Assembly (NCBI GenBank): GCA_032718475.1
Contig: JAUCBJ010003773.1
Location: 107,448 to 171,447, forward strand
Length of the DNA stretch: 64,000 nucleotides
Direction of reading: 5' to 3'
From: Nemertoderma westbladi
Lineage: Eukaryota > Xenacoelomorpha > Nemertodermatida > Nemertodermatidae
The notes under the pieces were generated by a model. That model saw nothing but the letters and a program-made list of their open reading frames with translations, ran no database searches and had not been told where the DNA came from. The position numbers were made by a program, and so were the translations under genes. Position 1 is the first letter of the stretch, and the number at the start of each line of letters is the position of its first letter. Shown piece after piece: positions 53,818 to 64,000 of the stretch.

Positions 53818-54722
53818 GGAAGTCGAACTGAAGGTCTCTCAGGACGAAATATATAGAGACTGTGGCTCTGATTTTGGAGGCTTTGATGAGCCGGACATTG
53901 ATGACTTTGGTATGCAACATCAGTTCCACTGACTCTACTGATATGGTTTTTAAATTTTTTAGTATTCAGTTTTGTTATGAAAGTTGCGGATGGGACATTA
54001 ATTAAATTAATATAAAATTCCAAAATAATGTTTGTGTTATGAAAATAGAGCAAATTTTTGCCCTTTGCATTTACTGCCATCTTTCTCTCCAATTGGTATT
54101 GCTTTAAATTTCCCGTATTCACAAAATATTCATTAAACAATATATCATGTCCCATCCACAACATTCATAATAAACCAGAAGTAGTTCAGACTGCATGGTT
54201 TTACGTAGGTAACAATTCAATATTTAGTTGCAAAACTTTGTGATCACAGTACATATATATTAAACAATATCTGAAGACGTTTATATATAAATTAGCTTTC
54301 GAATCCCCTAGAGATGGTTTGACATAAGATACACTGCTGAATTTGTATGATTTTTTAAAACAAATGGGTGTTATTTACTTTTTTTTTATAGCAACAAGGT
54401 TCTTATTATTTATATAAATAAATGCCAAAACAGTGTTCTTAGTTTCTAACTCAAAATATAAGTGAATCTTATTTGCAAACATAATCTATCAACACGATGA
54501 CATGGCTCTGTCCCATCCGCAACAATGGTAGACAACCAGATTTAAAATACTAGTATGTTAAAAAGACAAGAGCTATTGCTTGGAAACTTTAAAACACCAT
54601 ACTAGTATTATAAAACATTAATTTAGTACTGGAATATTTAACTTTATAACTTTTTTTAAACCTTATTTAGACCTTTGTCCCATCCGCAACGCGGTACAGA
54701 TTTGATGAGAATCACCCATATA

Positions 54723-57458
54723 GAGTCCTCTATATAATGCTATAAACCATAAAGCGGTTATACACACCAAATCATACAACCCATAAATGTAATAACGATT
54801 ATTTTAAATATTAATTTTCAATAAACTTGTGTAAGATTACCAGTTATCATTTATTAAATTTTATATACATCCATAGAATATTATATTATTTATTGAACAC
54901 AGAATAATAAATGTATTGTGCACGCCACCTTTATACAACACCGGTAACTTTCGTAATTGTGATTCTATTTTCAAACCCGATCCAAGCCCTGTTGGTTTAT
55001 TTATGAGTGTTATTTTAGGTAACTTTATAATTTTTCATCAGTGGTGGTCGGCCTTAACCAATGACCATATTTTAGTGGTTTGTTACTTCACTTTTAACAT
55101 TATCGATCAAAATCACTAAATAGAAATGTAATACATTTGAAGAATTTATAACACGAATTTATAGGGAAGAATGGTCTCAGCTTACGGACCTAGGGTTTAA
55201 TAGTAACTCTAAAAATATCAATTCTTGTTGTATTTGGAATGACCATAAAAAATTTAGTTGCAAGGCAATGTCTTAGAGCCAAGGCACATCATACATACAT
55301 ATTGTATTGCACCTCGCTAAATTCAGCTAATGAGTGTTTTTTAAATAAATAAAATAAATAAAAAAAAATAAATAAAGTGTTTAGTAAACTTTAAAAAAAC
55401 TAAGATAAAAAAGCAGGTTACATAGACAGTGTATTCTAACGAAAACAATAAACAGAAGTAGAATTATTGTTTACGACTAATTATTTGTGTTGGAGATAAT
55501 TTTTTTCAATTGAGACCAACTTTGGGTTGCAACCAGGCGACTCTTTCACGAAGCGACCAATTAGCAGTCGTATAAAGTTCCCATTGGTAATATTTATAGT
55601 AGTTAATACTGGCAGTTAATTAACTTAAATCTATTCGAGCTAAACCACAATCAAACGCTGTCGATTTCGAATCAAACGAATCAAACTCACTGTCGATTTT
55701 ATTGGAAGCCGATTCCTCCAACAATTCTTTGTACTTCATTGAATGTTTAAATGCCACATTATGAGTTGTGTTGCAAATTGTATTTTACCTTTTAAACTAC
55801 AGGAGAGTCCACTTCTTGGGGTTTCGAAGTCTCAGTAAAGGCGAGGTGATTTAATTTACTCTGCCAAGCAATAATTTGCTCTGATTGTTATTTTACGTAG
55901 GACTCAAAGTGTTTCGGGGATTTCGCTAGCAATTAGCTTTTAAAGTGTCCGATTGAATTAATTCTTAAAGAAAGGGGATGTTCCTTCCTGCCCTCCAGTA
56001 TTGCCTTCCCAGATTAGATAATCCATTAACTCTTTTGGTCTGCTCCATATGTGAGTAGGTTAGGGTTAGTACAAACATTATCCAAAGCTTTTAACCAAAT
56101 CTTTTAGTAAAGCAAAGCATTCTTCAATCTCAAGTGACCATTTGAAATTAAAGTGTCTTGTAATCTAATTAAACTTTTCATCCTAAGTTATCTACGATTA
56201 TCCTACTTATGTAAGCCACCTTAGGAATACATAAGAACACATTAACTGTAGTTTTTACATTAATTACGGTGCAATTTTCAAGATTACTCTTAGTTTAAAT
56301 TTTGATTAATTTGCAATTATTGTGCCTTTTCTGGTTCGCCACCTACAGTTCCCAGCACGATAAGCATGATCGACGCGGATTTTACATTGTAACAGATTAG
56401 ATAAGTTATTATTGTGATGTTAATTGCTGTCCTTTTGGAGTAGATATTTTACCCAATTTGGGTTAACCCATATGAAAAAGGCGTTATTAGAACATATAAT
56501 AATTGATCGTTATAATTTTGAATAATTTATAACCGAGTTTTCATAATCGAACTAACAATTATTCACTTTATCCGTTTGAGTGAAAATTTGTGTAGGCAGC
56601 AGCGTTCTAAACCAAGTCCGTAGCATAAAATATCTTGGAGTATTTCCCAATATTTCAAGATCTGAAAATTTTTCCTTTCCAGCACCTCTTTAAGTATCAA
56701 TTACCGTAATTTATGCACGGTATCATGCATACGACAATTTTGGATTGTCAAGATTCTTCAAACGCTCTGGGTTTGACCACACGCATCAAACTGGGTCGGT
56801 TTATGAAAATAAATTTTTTATACAACGCAAAATGTAATCGTAGGACAGAGATCAATATCGAGTGACGACGTAGCATTAATTATAAACCGAAACAAATTTT
56901 TAGCGAATTTCAAATCGTTTGTTTTTCAGATGAAATTCCCTTCCTTTAATAATCTAATACAGACTTGCATTTAATGCAATTTTAAACAAAATAAATTAAA
57001 TAATTTAATTAATATTATTATAAATAAGTATAACATAAATAGGCATATCAATTAATGATATAATACACAAATAATTTTGATAAAAAAAAATAAAATAAAA
57101 CATTTTTCAATCATTGGCAGTTATCGCCCCTCTCATCAAGAAGACAGGTCCTTCATCATCTTACTAGCGAAAGCTACCGAAAGCTACTGCGGTGAAGGTC
57201 CTGAAATAGGATTTCTAAAGTCACCCCGTGCAGTTATATCTCAATACTTTTATATAATATTTGTATAATATTTTGCCTGATAAACAATATTATTGTTATT
57301 GTCCCCAATTCGATTGCAAAATTGCGGCTTTTTGTGAAATGTTTCACAGATGTTTGGAACAATATTATAAGAAATAACCTATAATTGATAGAAATAAATG
57401 TGAATGTATAAATGCTCTTCCAATTTCAAGAAAACAATTAATTATTATCTTCTTTCAG
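54723..57458. other. Receptor intron; partial MITE-A/B-like block
   Basis: At 55412-55500, GCAGGTTACATAGACAGTG and CTAACGAAAACAATAAAC repeat landmarks of MITE-A/B, so a worn fragment is likely. The rest is AT-rich intron ending in a T-rich acceptor (TCTTTCAG). No gene. Confidence 0.45.
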
Positions 57459-57585
57459 AGCTCTGAGATGTCCAAGGAATACCATACATCTAAACTTTTG
57501 TCTATCGTTAGCATTTACGTGTATAATAAGCCTAATTTGGTTCTCAGTCGTCGCTTCAAACGTAGAAAATTTCATTAATGATGAG
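57459..57585 (+). CDS. Calcitonin-receptor-like GPCR, exon with TM2
   Basis: 127 bases between TCTTTCAG and GTTAGT; one base completes the Arg codon split by the intron. It reads ALRCPRNTIHLNFCLSLAF and TCIISLIWFSVVASN. LRCxRNxIHxNxxLS is the class B signature of intracellular loop 1 and TM2, including the conserved His of the TM2-TM3-TM6-TM7 polar network. It ends in phase 0 within the first extracellular loop. Confidence 0.9.
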
Positions 57586-58919
57586 GTTAGTTCACTAACA
57601 AGATTAATTACTTTATATTAATAAATCATTTATTGAGGTGTGCAGGCCTATAAGGTAGTAAGTTTATTTCACGCTATAATGAAATAAAGCGTGCGAGGGA
57701 CCGTATTATATAGTTGTTGTTGATTCTTATCTACTAACTAATTTTACAAATAGGTACTCCATACATTATATTATACCCATGACAATTCTGCTACTTCGAA
57801 CGAAGAACTTAATGTTAAAGTTATAATACTGTAGCTACACGATCCTATTACATGTTCTAGTAACATACAAAGGGTCTTCAAAGTTACAGTCACGTATAAT
57901 TTAGGAATAATAAATGATAAAAGACATCGATTCAGCAGTTAACTTGAAGGCGGTTTGTGTCTAATCAAAGCAAAGTAAAGCAACACCCAGATTTATGAGT
58001 TTTTGGATGCCCATTGAACGAATTTTCCAGTTTAATATGTGGGATTTAAGGGTACCTAGGGATTTCTCCTCGGAACTACCATTCCAGGATGCGAGTTTTA
58101 ATTGGGAAAATATTTAACCATAGGCAATGTACGCGAGGGAGTCATTGTTTTGGGCATTCGTCCGATATTAAACCAGCATTGCGGTTACTTTCTGGCTTAT
58201 CAGTCAAGTTTAATAAGTTTCGCATAATTGCGATCACCATGATTGGTCCCGATGAGCTTTCTGTACCGCAAATTACGTTACGTCTTCACAAAGCCATCAA
58301 AATATTAATTGGTATTGGGAGACAGACATACAAATAATACAATTGATACTGTTGAACGGGCAAACCCACATAACCACCCCAGTAATACCCCCCCATAACA
58401 CCCCGGGTCGAATAGGACGCCATACTAAAGCGATGTAATTGATGATAATCACTTAATTTTAAACAAGTTTATCAAAGAAAGTTGGTTTAAGCAATTTTTT
58501 TTCAATTACTCTCATTATATTCACTTGCATGCATAAAACACAAACATGTATAAAAATGTATAAAAGTTAAAATCAAAATTAATTATATTTTGCTGCTTTA
58601 AACAGCTATAAAAAATATATTTTATATTATTCTAATTATATTGTTTATACCAATATAATCGATATGTCCCGTGGGACGAAGTAAAACAAAAATAATAATT
58701 AAATAATAACTCATCATTAGAGCATTCCTAGTATTCACCACTCACCAATATATAATTACCATATTTGATAACTTTAGATCCCACTAGAGAGCTTTCGCAG
58801 ATTGTGTCGCCCCACACCCTAACCAACAAACAAACCTAATGCGTGGACTTACTTACGTATTGAGTTAATATGATGGAATTTTTTAGAGCTTATGAAATAC
58901 CACAATTAATCGTGGATGG
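57586..58919. other. Receptor intron, nothing recognised
   Basis: AT-rich intron. The 82-codon plus-strand ORF at 58089-58337 shows no known domain and is probably chance or transposon debris. Confidence 0.35.
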
Positions 58920-59150
58920 TATTGGATTGTTATATTGTAACGCATCTGCTCAGACACCCTCTGTACTGACTGGAGTACTACAAGGGTGCACAATTGACTC
59001 CATTACGTAATGAACATAAACAGCATAGAGCCGCAACTGGTGAGGATCTCGAGTTTACACTGCAAGAACGTATAAGCAGCAGAGATCACGTTCATACAGT
59101 CACGGACACCAACTTTGTGGATGACATCACCCTATATTGTATAATATAAT
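58920..59150 (+). pseudogene. Decayed LINE reverse transcriptase fragment
   Basis: Conceptual translation, allowing frame changes, gives LTGVLQGCTI and DTNFVDDITLYC, which resemble RT motif B (GVLQGxTLAP) and the FADDI catalytic box. Stops and frameshifts lie between. This differs from the other LINE family in the window (GCT versus GDT), so it may be another lineage. Confidence 0.45.
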
Positions 59151-59241
59151 ACATAATATAAAAATAATCTAAAATAATATATAATTCACATATACTGAGC
59201 AACGTATTGCAATAATTGTACTAGGTAAAATGTCCAATGTA

Positions 59242-59457
59242 TGTGGGAATACTACTTGTATGTAGTATGTATATTGTGTTTGGGGGTTGCATGGCAACTG
59301 TGACTAGATAGCCCCGATGCCAGTCCTGGCTTCGGTACCGGTACAGTTACTTTTACCAGCTGCTTATCAGCTATCTTTATATGGAGTATATTATATAGAT
59401 CTGGGAAATCTATTATACCTATCTATTCACCCGAACCTCGCATCATGGTTCACTACA
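59242..59457 (+). repeat. Gypsy 5' LTR
   Basis: 216 bp, TGTGGG to CACTACA. It lacks the CAGTCATACAGTCATATTTT insertion present in the 3' LTR. Confidence 0.85.
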
Positions 59458-59794
59458 TGGCGCAGTGCATTTAATGTTCGAACTAATGTTGGAAATCACA
59501 ACACGTCTTCGTGAAAACTTGGGGCATCAAACATACCGCCCAAGTCCAGGAAGAAACAAAGCCCTGCCACATCAGACGAAGAGTAGGACAACCCCCGTTT
59601 AAACTGAATGACTTCGAGATGCTACTCGCAAAACAACAGGCAGATAACCAGGCTGCCATGGCTTAACGGCAATCGGGCGTAATCAGACGATCCTCGCAAG
59701 TGTTAAACCCATCGTAAAGCTGTTAATGTATAAATGCGAATGATCTGCGTCCTATACACGCTCATTCAACCCCCCCCCCCAGAAGGATGCAATC

Positions 59795-60400
59795 TGGACC
59801 CAATTCATGGCTACAAAGGAAACGACGTTCCTCCATGCCTGGGGAGTCACTCCTGTCACCTCATCCCCAGAGTATCCCAGGGGAAATGGCCATGCAGAGT
59901 CAGTCGTGAAGGCCATCAAGGGCCTCTTAACCAAGACTGTAGGCAACGTCACCAGTGAGAAGTTCCAGTAAGGGCTCCTGGAACTCTGCAACAGCCTACG
60001 GGAGAGTGGCCTTTCGCTGGCTGGCCACCCCATGCGTTCATGGGTGCCGGCACATCGATCAGCCGGGATGGAACTCGATCGGATCACACCGGCTCTAAAA
60101 GGGACTCAGAAGGCCCTCTGCATCTACAATCGGGGCACAGCAGCCTTGGCACCCACATCTGGATACTGAACCCGGCTACCAAGCGATGGGACCGCGCTGG
60201 CACAGTCATGGAGGCTGGGGCAAACTGCCAGTATACAGTCCAGTTGCCGTCCATCCGGTCACTTGACCAGAACAGATGGTTCCTTCTTCCAGACACCTCA
60301 GCCAACCAGGAGGAACCAACAACTACTCCAGATTCCCCAACTCCCCCACGACGGACCAAGCCTGGGACACACCCCTGTAGGATATAAAAGACGTGCCGGC
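59795..60400 (+). pseudogene. Gypsy integrase C-terminal part (broken)
   Basis: The frame from 59795 reads QFMATKETTFLHAWGVTPVT, then SSPEYPRGNGHAESVVKAIK with the catalytic Glu of the DDE triad in HAES, and stops at TAA 59968-59970. After the stop, the same frame still reads LLELCNSLRESGLSLAGHP and MRSWVPAHRS, the usual conserved block after the integrase core. Later stops occur, so it is inactive. Confidence 0.82.
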
Positions 60401-60509
60401 ACTCAAGTACCCTCAGAGGGCACGCAGACAGCCTGACAGATTATAACCCCCCTTACAAACTTATAAACTGATAGATCGCCAAGCGACGCGCTTCGAGCTC
60501 GAAAGGGGG

Positions 60510-60759
60510 TGTGGGAATACTACAATTGTATGTTGTATGCATATTGTTTATGGTGCATGGCAACCGTGATTAGATAGGCCCGATGCCAGTCCTGGCTTCC
60601 ATACCGGTTACTTTTACACAGTCATACAGTCATATTTTCATACAGTTACTTTTACCAGCTGCTTGTCAGCTATCGTTATATGGAGTATATTATATAGATC
60701 TAGGATATCTATTATACCTATTCTATTTTCACCCGAACCTCTCATCACGGTTCACTACA
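60510..60759 (+). repeat. Gypsy 3' LTR
   Basis: 250 bp, matching the 5' LTR with an internal tandem insertion near 60612-60650 and scattered substitutions. Confidence 0.85.
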
Positions 60760-60764
60760 ATGTA

Positions 60765-61778
60765 CAAAGCAAAATCAAAGAAAATTATACTTCTAATGAG
60801 AAAAGTCATAACTAGTTAACAATGCGACAACTCTAAAAGTTTTCCGAAGAAACCATAATTTATGAACTTTACATTGTGTGCACTAAACAGCCAATTTTAT
60901 TAGGAGAATAGGAAAATATGTTTCTAAGTTCTAAGATAGACCTCATTATTATTGCTACTGGTACGGGATATCAGAAATGGACCTGAGCAAGAAAAATATT
61001 AATAATATCAGTGAGTTTGGTAATCTTTCTTGCATTTAATCGAATCTTAATTTTAATTTTACGGCGTATAGCAACAAGACAAACGCAGTTTTCCCGGATA
61101 CAATTTGCGCATTCCTTGACAGCATGGACATAGGACAATACCTTGAGGTTATGTGTCGAAAAACTAATATATTATGAATACCAATAGACAATGTATTTCT
61201 CAAACGTGTCACGCAGAGGTGCGGTGGAATCTTGTATTAAGTTACGAATCACTCACTACTACATTCTGACGTGACCAGGAATATTTATAAAGAATATTCA
61301 ATTATAATGTTAATATTACGACTTTGTTGATGGAATAATTTTAATTTAAATCTTCCTTACCAATAAATCATCATTACCGCTCTGGTGAAAGAAATTATAA
61401 TTACATGATTTTGATTTATGTGAGGTAAACAATCCCGGGTTGTTTGCCTTACGAAACGCGTTACCGTATTCTAACTGGAATTATAATTAATCTGTTAATA
61501 CTGTACATCGTTAATACGGTACATGAGTAATTGCACATCATCTGAAAAAAAAAACTAATTTCCGTTATACGTGTCTTGGACTTAGGATTAATTAAACCAC
61601 ATTCTTAATTAAAATATGGTTTTAATCCTGAAATAATTTGTAACATCCAACAACACAATGAATCCGGGATGTAGTATGTAAGTTTTACCGTATTACGTTC
61701 TACCTTGCATACATAATCGATGTCACATTTTCAACCATGTAACGGACGTAATACATTTAAGATTTTGTTTCATTTCAG
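60765..61778. other. Receptor intron, nothing recognised
   Basis: AT-rich intron ending in the acceptor CATTTCAG at 61771-61778. Confidence 0.4.
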
Positions 61779-61935
61779 GTTGGCTGTAAGACGCTTAATG
61801 TTTTAATGCAATACTTCCTGGGCACAAACTATTTTTGGATGCTATGCGAAGGCACCTACCTACACAACGTTTTGGTTATATCCGTATTTCTGTCTGACAA
61901 CAAAAAACTTCTGCCCTACTATATCCTTGGATGGG
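61779..61935 (+). CDS. Calcitonin-receptor-like GPCR, exon with TM3 and start of TM4
   Basis: 157 bases between CATTTCAG and GTAAGT, entered in phase 0 and left in phase 1. It reads VGCKTLNVLMQYFLGTNYFW then MLCEGTYLHNVLVISVF and LLPYYILGWG. The Cys of VGCK makes the disulfide to extracellular loop 2. NYFWMLCEGxYLH is the class B TM3 signature with the conserved Glu, and the MLCEG form is the one in calcitonin/CGRP receptors. LGWG marks the start of TM4. The remaining TM4-TM7 exons must be beyond the right edge. Confidence 0.92.
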
Positions 61936-62279
61936 GTAAGTGATAATAAATCACCAGTGTTAGGACAGTAGCCCGCCCCGTACAGTAGCCCCCCGGAAAG
62001 TAGCCCCCCGGACTTTAGCCCCCCAGCCCCAAAATAAGAGTCGTATTAAGAAAAAAACATCTACATTTTTCATTTATTCAGTAATAATTTATATCACTGA
62101 AATTCTAGAATATAATATTTTTTTAATGCTCTTTTTGTATTGGTGAATATACTAGAACATTAGTAGTTATGTTTTTTTTTATGATAGCTAGTGTTTTTTG
62201 ATAGCTACTATTTTTTGAAATTATAAAAAAAATGTGAAAACATGGATATTTCAGGTTTACAATGTTGTGGAACATATTA

Positions 62280-62510
62280 ATGACCAAAATAATTTTCAAA
62301 AAAAAAATACTAGCTACCATAAAAAATATCTACTAAGCTTCTAGAACATTCAACAATATCAAAAAACACTCAAAACAATTAAATATTAATTTTTTTATTT
62401 ACAAAAAATACTAGCTAGTATAAAAAACACAAACTACCATAAAAAAATATCTACTGTGGTTCTAGAACACTAACCAATATCAAATAACTCTCAAATACAC
62501 AAAAAAATAA
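62280..62510. repeat. Imperfect tandem pair (about 120 bp)
   Basis: ATACTAGCTACCATAAAAAA, ATCTACTAAGCTTCTAGAAC and AATATCAAAAAACACTCAAA recur about 120 bases later with substitutions. They lie within the extra sequence of the left arm of the nested inverted-repeat element. Confidence 0.55.
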
Positions 62511-62966
62511 AGGTTAAAAATGTCATTCGGTGGGCTACTGTCAAGGCGTACTACTGTATATACTGTACAAGGCCATGCCATCGAGTTAACTGGGGGCGGT
62601 GACTGGGGGCAACATTTTTTTTTACAACAATTTGATATTTTGATATGGGGAGAGTTCTATAAATTTTCATTTGCTGCAATTTGGTCAATCGAAGTAATTG
62701 AAGTTTCTTCGTTAAGCAAGATACAAAATTGTATGGTAGCTAGTGTTTTAGGTAGGTTTAGCTAGTAATTTCGACACTGGTTCCGACATCCTACTTCCTT
62801 CTATAAATATTTTGTAGTAGCTAGTTCTTATTACTATTTCTATAGAAAATGTTTCAGAAGATGTTAGCTATTAATTTTTAAAAAAATTATGTTCTAGAGC
62901 AAATAATTTTTTGTTCTAGAACATTTTTTAGAAAAAAATCTGGATTATATATAAAACGCATGTAAT

Positions 62967-63054
62967 CGTTCTAAAACGTGTTTAAAATCAATAAAAAAAA
63001 TTGTGAAAAAAAATATTGTGAAAAAAATATTGATTTTAAACACGTTTTAGAACG
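62967..63054. repeat. Perfect 27-bp inverted repeat at the element centre
   Basis: Arms 62967-62993 and 63028-63054 are exact reverse complements (CGTTCTAAAACGTGTTTAAA onward), separated by 34 bases rich in A. Confidence 0.9.
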
Positions 63055-63254
63055 ATCTTGCCCCCAGAAAAAATCTTGCCCCCAGTCACCGCCCCCAGTT
63101 AACGCGATGGCATGGCTTTGTATGTAGTACGCCTTGGCTACGGGGGGGCTACTTTCCGGGGTCTACTGCCTGGGGGGCTACCGGCTCTAGTCCCGGGGGG
63201 GGGGGGGGGGGGGGTGAAGTCCGGGGGCTACTGTGCGGGGGGGGGGGGGGGGGC

Positions 63255-64000
63255 TTTATTAATTATTTGTAGTTATGGAATCTAGAACCTATAATCTAGA
63301 ACAACCTAATAATGACGCGGTCACACTGGTTATACTGAACATGGACATACAAAGTAAATGTATGGCGTAGGGACATACTGAGAAATAATGTCGCACTGCG
63401 ATGTAAAGTTAGAAAATGTGTCGCCGTGGCGATTTGGTAGTGAGAAATTAATTCCACACAAATAAATAAAATGAGTTTACTTTGGTAGTACTATACTACT
63501 AGTAGTATACTAGTTAGTATACTTTGGATTTGGCACTGGGCACTGGGGACGCGGGCCGACAAATTTTAAATTTTCTTCATTTTATATCCAATAAAAGTCA
63601 CATGAGTAACATTGTCATCATTTAAATGTCCACTGGTTTGTCAATTCACTCATTCTCAAACGTTTTGTATTCTCTCTCAGAACTTTGTAATGGAAATTTT
63701 GAAATATTTATTTTAAGTTTATGATTCTTTGTATTATTTTTAATATTTAGTAAGTAGTAAACTAAGTCATGTAAGCCTGTATAAGGCCCGTTTCCGCGCT
63801 TCTTGTTTATGTGAGACATTCTGAGCTTTTTTTTGAGCTGTTTTTCTACCTTTTTTTCTAGCTTTTTTTGAGCTTTTTTTCAAGCTTGATATGTCTTTTC
63901 TAACGTTCATTTAAAATTAAGATGTAATATGAATGTTCTAGAATTAGATAATTATGATATTCGCCCAGCTTTTCTTTTAGATTTTTTTCTAGCTTTTTTT
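63255..64000. other. Receptor intron to window edge
   Basis: AT-rich. From 63830 on, a degenerate AGCTTTTTTT motif repeats to the right edge and may be the beginning of another tandem repeat. No exon found. Confidence 0.4.

Larger units (their letters stand above)
51222..54718 (+). mobile_element. 3.5-kb DNA transposon with imperfect TIRs and dispersed 15-bp motif
   Basis: The ends are inverted copies over about 43 bases with a few mismatches: TGGGTGATTCTCATCAGATC and GTACTGGTTGCGGACGGGACA (in pieces) at the left; TGTCCCATCCGCAACGCGGT and GATTTGATGAGAATCACCCA at the right. TATA flanks both ends (51218-51221, 54719-54722), a likely 4-bp target duplication. The motif TGTCCCATCCGCAAC, part of each TIR, recurs at least eight more times inside. 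The element encodes one transposase-like protein, broken by a LINE. It begins about 75 bases after the TM1 exon of the receptor. Confidence 0.8.
59242..60759 (+). mobile_element. Internally deleted Ty3/gypsy element
   Basis: LTRs at 59242-59457 and 60510-60759 start TGTGGGAATACTAC and end GGTTCACTACA. The 5-bp target duplication ATGTA is at 59237-59241 and 60760-60764. TGGCGCAGTG follows the 5' LTR as a possible primer-binding site, and a good polypurine tract (GAAAGGGGG) stands before the 3' LTR. Between them only a gag start (KLNDFEMLLAKQQADNQAAMA, in pieces) and an integrase end remain, so protease, reverse transcriptase, RNase H and most of the integrase are deleted. The LTRs differ by many substitutions and an insertion of about 35 bases, so the element is older than the copia element. 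Confidence 0.88.
61966..63254. mobile_element. Nested inverted-repeat element with GTAGCCCC ends
   Basis: Left outer arm: ACAGTAGCC and GTAGCCCCCCGGAAAGTAG (61966-62030). Right outer arm: the inverse, with GGGGGCTACTTTCCGG and GTCCGGGGGCTACTGT (63141-63235) and two long G runs. Inner arms: 62536-62618, with AAGGCGTACTACTGTA, GGCCATGCCATCGAGTTAAC and TGGGGGCGGTGACTGGGGGC, pairs with 63057-63140. On the left, about 500 bases separate the outer and inner arm parts; on the right they are contiguous, so something inserted into the left arm. The element begins 30 bases after a receptor splice donor. No intact coding region; the 81-codon ORF at 62520-62765 is inside the arm. Confidence 0.7.

Noticed and set aside
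59734-60387. ORFs across the gypsy remnant in frames other than the integrase frame
   Set aside because: The integrase motifs (WGVTPVTSSPEYP, NGHAES) are in the 59795 frame only; the others lack similarity.

Overview
This is an AT-rich animal (metazoan) nuclear genome window dominated by transposable elements and tandem repeats. The evidence is GT-AG exons of a secretin-family neuropeptide receptor separated by introns of 4-11 kb, Penelope-like, Ty1/copia, Ty3/gypsy and non-LTR retroelements, a tRNA-derived SINE with an (ATT)n tail, and no bacterial-style gene packing. A marine invertebrate, possibly a tunicate, is my best guess. The window alone does not fix the species.

Only two host genes can be supported. 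The first is an apparently intronless gene at 24511-28938 (+) for a 1475-residue coiled-coil protein with a poly(A) signal just downstream. The second is a calcitonin/CGRP-receptor-like class B GPCR (+). Five of its exons lie at 35701-35811, 40219-40325, 51046-51146, 57459-57585 and 61779-61935. Their splice phases agree, and they cover most of the hormone-binding domain and TM1-TM3. The gene runs off the right edge, and its 5' exons were not found.

Layout: 1-12.3 kb is gene-free, with copies of two short non-autonomous repeat families (MITE-A with poly-C/poly-G ends, MITE-B), hairpins, and a 5'-truncated GC-rich retroelement with a 15-bp target-site duplication (TSD). From 12.36 to 21.85 kb there is a 21-bp minisatellite (about 224 copies) split by a nearly intact but mutated copia element (14053-18851; 195-bp LTRs differing at 2 positions; TSD CATCG). 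A 15-bp minisatellite lies at 22.8-23.1 kb, then comes the coiled-coil gene, a SINE, another MITE-A and a decayed LINE (30.8-32.9 kb).

From 35.7 kb on, everything lies in the GPCR introns: a foldback element carrying a LINE; a very short truncated LINE tail; a 98/99-bp satellite next to a Penelope-like element (RT plus GIY-YIG endonuclease, separated by one in-frame TGA); a 204-bp purine-rich tandem repeat; two adjacent near-perfect palindromes; an inverted SINE pair into which a hAT-like element inserted; a 3.5-kb DNA transposon with a dispersed 15-bp motif and a transposase gene broken by a LINE; an internally deleted gypsy element; and a nested inverted-repeat element.

The nesting gives relative ages. 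The copia insertion is younger than the minisatellite, the LINEs are younger than the foldback element and the DNA transposon, and the hAT-like element is younger than the SINE pair. All coordinates and alignments were made by eye; family names follow recognised motifs, not database searches.
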